Part shown: piece after piece, positions 5,117 to 8,405 of the stretch
Numbering within the stretch: position 1 is the first letter of the stretch
Layout: each line of letters opens with the position of its first letter
Assembly: GCA_007135845.1 (NCBI GenBank)
Contig: SLIC01000211.1
Span: 1 to 8,405 of the forward strand
Length of the DNA stretch: 8,405 nt
Direction of reading: 5' to 3'
Origin: Candidatus Brevefilum sp.
GTDB lineage: Bacteria > Chloroflexota > Anaerolineae > Anaerolineales > Anaerolineaceae
Made by a program: the position numbers and the translations under genes
Notes under the pieces: generated by a model
The model's database searches: none
Seen by the model: only the letters and a program-made list of their open reading frames with translations
Told to the model about the DNA's origin: nothing

Positions 5117-5341
5117 ATGATGCCATTAACACTTGCTTCGGTTGGGGAAGAGGTTCGCCTGGTGGACATCCGTGGTGGTCAGGATTTGCGAAAACGTCTG
5201 GCAGATCTTGGTTTTAATGTGGGGATGACGTTGCGAATCGTGCAAAAGGATGTCAATGGCCCGATGATATTGGCGGTCAAAGACAGCCGGATGGTGCTTG
5301 GACGGGGGATGGCCCAAAAAGTGATGGTTGAACTTAATTAA
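5117..5341 (+). CDS. feoA: FeoA protein (second copy)
   Basis: This 74-residue protein has the usual FeoA length. Landmarks are [17 protein letters not shown] at the start, then [19 protein letters not shown], the NGPMILAV strand and the closing [16 protein letters not shown]. It is divergent from the first copy, so this is not a recent duplication. The frame is open back to a TTG at 5084 that would overlap the first feoA, but ATG codons at 5117 and 5120 place the start just before the conserved core; GAGGAA lies 13 bases upstream of 5117. NFeoB follows after 22 bases. Two FeoA proteins per operon are known elsewhere; they may bind each other or different FeoB domains, but the sequence does not say which. 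Confidence 0.9.
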   Translation: MMPLTLASVGEEVRLVDIRGGQDLRKRLADLGFNVGMTLRIVQKDVNGPMILAVKDSRMVLGRGMAQKVMVELN

Positions 5342-5363
5342 CAGTACGTGTGGAGTTTGATAA

Positions 5364-5876
5364 ATGAAACGAAAAACAATTGCCCTTGCTGGCAATCCTA
5401 ACGCTGGAAAAAGCACCCTGTTCAACGCATTAACCGGCGGGCGGCAGCACGTGGGGAACTGGCCCGGGAAAACCGTTGAGAAAAAAGAAGGCGTCTGGAA
5501 ACATAATGGCCAGGAATTCACGATTGTCGATCTCCCAGGCACATACAGCCTGACCGCTTATTCGCTGGAGGAAGTGATTGCCAGGGATTATATTGTTGAA
5601 GAAAAACCCGATGTCGTTGTGACCGTGATCGACGCAGCCAACCTGGAAAGGAACTTATACCTGACCGTGCAAATTATTGAGATGGGCGCGAAAGTGGTCA
5701 TCGCCTTGAACATGAGTGACATCGCAGAATCCCGTGGTTTGAAAATCAATTTCGAGAGTTTATCCCGTGCTTTAGGTGCCGCTGTTGTTCCAACAACGGC
5801 CAATAAAGAGCGTGGTTTAGAGGCGTTAAAACAAGCCATCCTGGATACGATCAACGCAAAAAAAGGAGATCAATAA
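5364..5876 (+). CDS. feoB: Free-standing FeoB GTPase domain
   Basis: This 170-residue protein is the cytoplasmic G domain of the Fe(II) transporter FeoB, encoded as a separate polypeptide. It shows G1/P-loop GNPNAGKST (10-18), the switch I threonine T37 in [10 protein letters not shown]3 DLPG (56-59), G4 NMSD (116-119) and a G5 region around [10 protein letters not shown] (142-151). The hydrophobic strand [16 protein letters not shown] is typical of FeoB. The protein ends right after the last G-domain helix, where a normal FeoB (about 700-800 residues) continues into its helical linker. TGGAG lies eight bases before the ATG. The membrane half follows after one base. It would have to meet that half non-covalently to gate transport. 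Confidence 0.95.
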   Translation: MKRKTIALAGNPNAGKSTLFNALTGGRQHVGNWPGKTVEKKEGVWKHNGQEFTIVDLPGTYSLTAYSLEEVIARDYIVEEKPDVVVTVIDAANLERNLYLTVQIIEMGAKVVIALNMSDIAESRGLKINFESLSRALGAAVVPTTANKERGLEALKQAILDTINAKKGDQ

Positions 5877-5877
5877 A

Positions 5878-7611
5878 ATGACCTCACATTCAATGGCCTA
5901 TAAACACGGCACAACCTTGGTGGACTACGGCTTCGAAATCGAAAATGAAATCGCCCAACTTCAGGAACTGATCAGCAGCAATGAAGTCCTTAATCAAAAA
6001 TATCAACCGCGCTGGCTGGCCATCAAATTGCTCGAAGAAGACCATTTGTTACAACAGGCCGTCGCCAACATACCGGGTGGGCAGGACTTATTAGCCAAAG
6101 TCGAAACTAGCATCGAGCACCTGCGAGATGTCTACGGTGATGATGTTGACACCATCATTGCTGACCGCCGTTATGGTTGGATCAATGGGTTGGTGAAAGA
6201 AGTCGTGAGATATACCCGAACCGACCAATACACCGTTTCGGATAAGATTGACCGGGTGTTAACCAGTCGGATCCTGGGAATCCCGATATTTTTATTAATG
6301 ATGTGGATTGTCTTTAAAGTAACAACGGACCTATCTGAGCCCATGCTGGCTTGGGTCGAAGATGTCTTCGAAGGACCCCTCAGTTCCTGGGTGGTTGGTT
6401 TGATGGGATGGGTCGGGTTGGGAGGATCGTGGCTCGAATCCTTGCTGGTAGATGGCATTATTGCCGGTGTCGGCGGTGTGCTGGTATTTGTACCGGTGAT
6501 GGCCTTTCTCTATCTTGCCCTAGCCCTGCTGGAAGATTCTGGCTATATGGCCCGGGCAGCCTTCGTCATGGATCGGTTGATGCATGGCCTGGGTTTGCAT
6601 GGGAAAAGCTTTTTGCCAATGATCGTTGGTTTTGGGTGCACAGTACCAGCATTAATGGCCACCCGCACCCTGGACAATGATAAAGACCGTGTATTAACGG
6701 GTTTGCTTGTTCCATTTATGAGCTGCGGTGCCCGGCTGCCAGTATATGTCCTGTTAGCATCGATCTTCTTCCCCAGAAATAGCGGATTGGTCATTTTCTG
6801 GATGTATGTGCTGGGCATCGTTGTTGCCATTTTGTTGGGCCTGGTTTTGAAAAATACCTTGTTTAGAGACAAAGAACTGGCTCCATTTGTGATGGAACTG
6901 CCCCCTTACCGCATTCCCACCTTTAAAGCCATCTGGTTTCATATGTGGGAAAGGACCAGCGCTTTTATCAAGAAGGCTGCCAGCATCATTTTGGTTGCCA
7001 GTATGGTGATCTGGCTGCTGTTATCCCTGCCGGTTGGCGGCGGCGCATTTGCAGATACCCCCGTGGAAGACAGCGCCTTTGCTGTTGTCTCGGAAGGCAT
7101 TGCCACGGTATTTAAACCCCTGGGATTCGGTGAATGGCAAATGAGCGGTCCCCTGCTGACCGGGTTCGTGGCTAAAGAAGTCGTCGTCAGCACCATGAGC
7201 CAAATTTATGAAGCCCCCGACTTTGAGGATGCTGCAGATGAAAGCACCTTTTTTGAAGGCGTGGGAGAAATCCTGGTTGGTTTCATTGATGCCATCTGGA
7301 ACACCGTCAAGTCCATACCCCTGATCATCGGCATTGACTTGCTGGAAGAAGAAACGGATGCAGAGCCTTCTGGTCTGATGGCTGCTATTCAGGAGGGTTT
7401 TGACCGTTCCAGCAATGGTCACGGCGCCCTGGCATCGGTTGCATATATGGCCTTCGTGCTCTTGTACACGCCCTGCGTGGCGGCCATCGCGGCAGCAAAA
7501 AAGGAACTGGGCACGAAATGGATGTGGTTCAGTTTGATCGGTCAGTCAGTGATTGCCTGGGTGGTGGCCTTCGTCATCTTCCAGGGCGGCCTATTACTGG
7601 GTATCGGTTAG
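5878..7611 (+). CDS. feoB: FeoB membrane subunit, without G domain
   Basis: This 577-residue protein is the Fe(II) permease part of a split FeoB. Residues 15-115 are the helical GDI-like linker (VDYGFEIENEIAQL; YQPRWLAIKLLEED at 42-55). The membrane part starts near 132. Key motifs are LEDSGYMARAAFVMDR (218-233), the first gate GFGCTVPALMATRTL (251-265, C254), MSCGARLPVY (281-290, C283), FVAKEVVVSTM (430-440) and YTPCVAAIAAAKKELG (530-545, C533). The conserved cysteines of FeoB are kept. Roughly residues 445-505 are an acidic insertion around a hydrophobic stretch. The start is fixed by AAAAAGGAG nine bases upstream, inside the end of the G-domain gene. It lies in a different reading frame from the G-domain gene. 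Confidence 0.95.
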   Translation: MTSHSMAYKHGTTLVDYGFEIENEIAQLQELISSNEVLNQKYQPRWLAIKLLEEDHLLQQAVANIPGGQDLLAKVETSIEHLRDVYGDDVDTIIADRRYGWINGLVKEVVRYTRTDQYTVSDKIDRVLTSRILGIPIFLLMMWIVFKVTTDLSEPMLAWVEDVFEGPLSSWVVGLMGWVGLGGSWLESLLVDGIIAGVGGVLVFVPVMAFLYLALALLEDSGYMARAAFVMDRLMHGLGLHGKSFLPMIVGFGCTVPALMATRTLDNDKDRVLTGLLVPFMSCGARLPVYVLLASIFFPRNSGLVIFWMYVLGIVVAILLGLVLKNTLFRDKELAPFVMELPPYRIPTFKAIWFHMWERTSAFIKKAASIILVASMVIWLLLSLPVGGGAFADTPVEDSAFAVVSEGIATVFKPLGFGEWQMSGPLLTGFVAKEVVVSTMSQIYEAPDFEDAADESTFFEGVGEILVGFIDAIWNTVKSIPLIIGIDLLEEETDAEPSGLMAAIQEGFDRSSNGHGALASVAYMAFVLLYTPCVAAIAAAKKELGTKWMWFSLIGQSVIAWVVAFVIFQGGLLLGIG

Positions 7612-7694
7612 GTTAAATAATTAACGATCCATTCAAAGCATGCGGGAGCGAATCCCTGCCCTAAGATCGCTTCGCAGAAAACTGGTTATTGATA

Positions 7695-7961
7695 ATGCTC
7701 AGTCAAATTATAGAACTGCTCAAATCAACCGAAAAACCCCTCAGCCTGGATCAATTAAGCCAGCAGATCGCCGTCGATCGATCCGCCCTGGAAGGAATGC
7801 TGGATCACCTGGTACAAAAGGGAAAAATAGATAAGCTTAGTCCAACTGTCACAGGCACAGACGAAAAGCGATCTTTCTCATTTTGTGCAGGCTGCCAGAC
7901 CAAAGCATACTGTGCAGATTCAATAAACCCACCTACGTATTACACACTCAAAGGTGATTAG
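7695..7961 (+). CDS. feoC: FeoC-like winged-helix protein
   Basis: This 88-residue protein comprises a winged helix (about residues 1-50: MLSQIIELLKS, LSLDQLSQQIAVDRSALEGMLDHLVQKGKI) and a C-terminal loop with C64, C67 and C73 (C-x2-C-x5-C), the cysteine pattern of FeoC proteins that can hold an Fe-S cluster. FeoC is thought to tune FeoB activity or stability. ATG at 7695 is preferred over an in-frame TTG at 7689; neither has a clear Shine-Dalgarno. It is the last gene of the operon, 83 bases after the membrane subunit. The stop codon TAG lies inside an AGGTGATTAG repeat that belongs to the following array. Confidence 0.82.
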   Translation: MLSQIIELLKSTEKPLSLDQLSQQIAVDRSALEGMLDHLVQKGKIDKLSPTVTGTDEKRSFSFCAGCQTKAYCADSINPPTYYTLKGD

Positions 7962-8075
7962 ATAATCAGGTGATTAGGCGATTGGGTGATGAGTCAATTA
8001 GGATTAGGTTCAATTGGGATGAGACGACACAATTAGTACCTGTTACCTATTACCTAGTACCTATTACCGCATACC
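7952..8075. repeat. 7-8-bp period repeat cluster, two opposite halves
   Basis: The left half (7952-8020) has units such as AGGTGATT and AGGCGATT, with AGGTGATTAG present at 7952 and 7968. The right half (8037-8075) has TACC-type units (TACCTGT, TACCTAT, TACCTAG), which on the minus strand read AGGTAAT/AGGTACT. The two halves are therefore in opposite orientation. The pattern is the same family as 3215-3288. The cluster fills the gap between two convergent genes; I see no gene and no intrinsic terminator with a T-run in it. Confidence 0.7.
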
Positions 8076-8081
8076 TCATAC

Positions 8082-8405
8082 TTAACTCGCTTCCCACAAA
8101 CGCCCACCACCGCCTGCCAGGTAATTGCGCAGTGCCAGCCGGGTTTCATCTTCATCGCGCCAAAACATGCTCAGCTGGGAAGTGTGACACAGCACCGCCT
8201 CACACCAGGCATCCAGAGCAGCCTCGTCCAGGTGATGCGGGCGTTTTTTCCAAAGTCCAGTTCGGAAACCAGGGGTGTCGAAATGCTTGAGAACATAGGG
8301 GTAATCAGCATAATACAACGCTGCCCGCCCAATGCTTTTTCCTGCCTGGACAACAGCCTGGTGATCAACATGCCCACCCAACCCAATGGGGAACACCAGG
8401 CGCGC
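8082..8405 (-). CDS. PIG-L/LmbE-family deacetylase, N-terminus cut by window edge
   Basis: This is the C-terminal 107 residues of a protein that starts beyond the right edge; the frame is open through base 8405, and the GTG at 8396 is internal rather than a true start. The visible motif FPIGLGGHVDHQ carries the second zinc-ligand motif (HxxH) of the PIG-L fold. It is followed by a RAALYYADYPYV stretch, also typical of this family. Members remove N-acetyl groups from sugar-containing substrates such as GlcNAc conjugates, using a zinc ion. The N-terminal AHPDD motif would lie outside. The gene is convergent with the feo operon and has no visible link to it. The substrate cannot be told. Confidence 0.8.
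   Translation of the reverse strand, partial: ARLVFPIGLGGHVDHQAVVQAGKSIGRAALYYADYPYVLKHFDTPGFRTGLWKKRPHHLDEAALDAWCEAVLCHTSQLSMFWRDEDETRLALRNYLAGGGGRLWEAS

Noticed and set aside
5870..5880. Frameshift or pseudogene in feoB
   Set aside because: The first half ends at a domain boundary and the second has a strong, well-spaced ribosome binding site, so a genuine two-gene split is more likely.
7640..7834. 64-codon open frame overlapping feoC
   Set aside because: It lies in another frame of the feoC gene, is rich in Arg and Lys, and shows no domain.

Overview
The window is bacterial chromosome of moderate GC with ordinary housekeeping content. It reads best as a member of the Chloroflexota, probably Anaerolineae. 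That placement is an inference from the protein style, the T-box in front of leuS, the split FeoB and the short-period intergenic repeats; no marker gene proves it. No phage, plasmid, CRISPR or complete mobile element is visible.

Left part (1-3171, minus strand). The first 2.17 kb encode most of a leucyl-tRNA synthetase (leuS), cut at its C-terminus by the window edge. It is preceded by a T-box riboswitch leader with a leucine specifier (CUC), a 9-bp terminator hairpin and a good sigma-A-type promoter. Upstream of that lies a small gene of 137 codons for a divergent MOSC-like protein, with its own extended -10 promoter.

Middle (3172-3945). This holds a 74-bp array of an 8-bp AT-rich repeat, a short 7-bp repeat with an inverted repeat, and a minus-strand tRNA unit. 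The unit encodes tRNA-Ala(CGC) and then tRNA-Ala(GGC), and ends in a strong terminator. Downstream of it, two tandem copies of about 128-130 bp each carry a decayed 3' two-thirds of the tRNA-Ala plus a preserved copy of the terminator. This is the most unusual structure in the window.

Right part (4036-7961, plus strand). A ferrous iron uptake operon runs in the order iron-type DtxR/IdeR-family repressor, FeoA, FeoA, free-standing FeoB GTPase domain, FeoB membrane subunit, FeoC-like winged-helix protein with three cysteines. The repressor keeps the metal ligands of DtxR at a constant +5 offset, and two inverted repeats sit at its promoter and just before its start codon. A coherent model is that Fe(II)-loaded repressor shuts off its own operon. 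When iron is scarce, the membrane subunit, its separate GTPase and the small FeoA/FeoC proteins assemble the Fe(II) transporter. FeoB is split between the G domain and the helical linker domain, and each half has its own ribosome binding site.

Right edge (7952-8405). A second cluster of the 7-8-bp repeats separates the feo operon from a convergent PIG-L/LmbE-family deacetylase gene that runs off the window.
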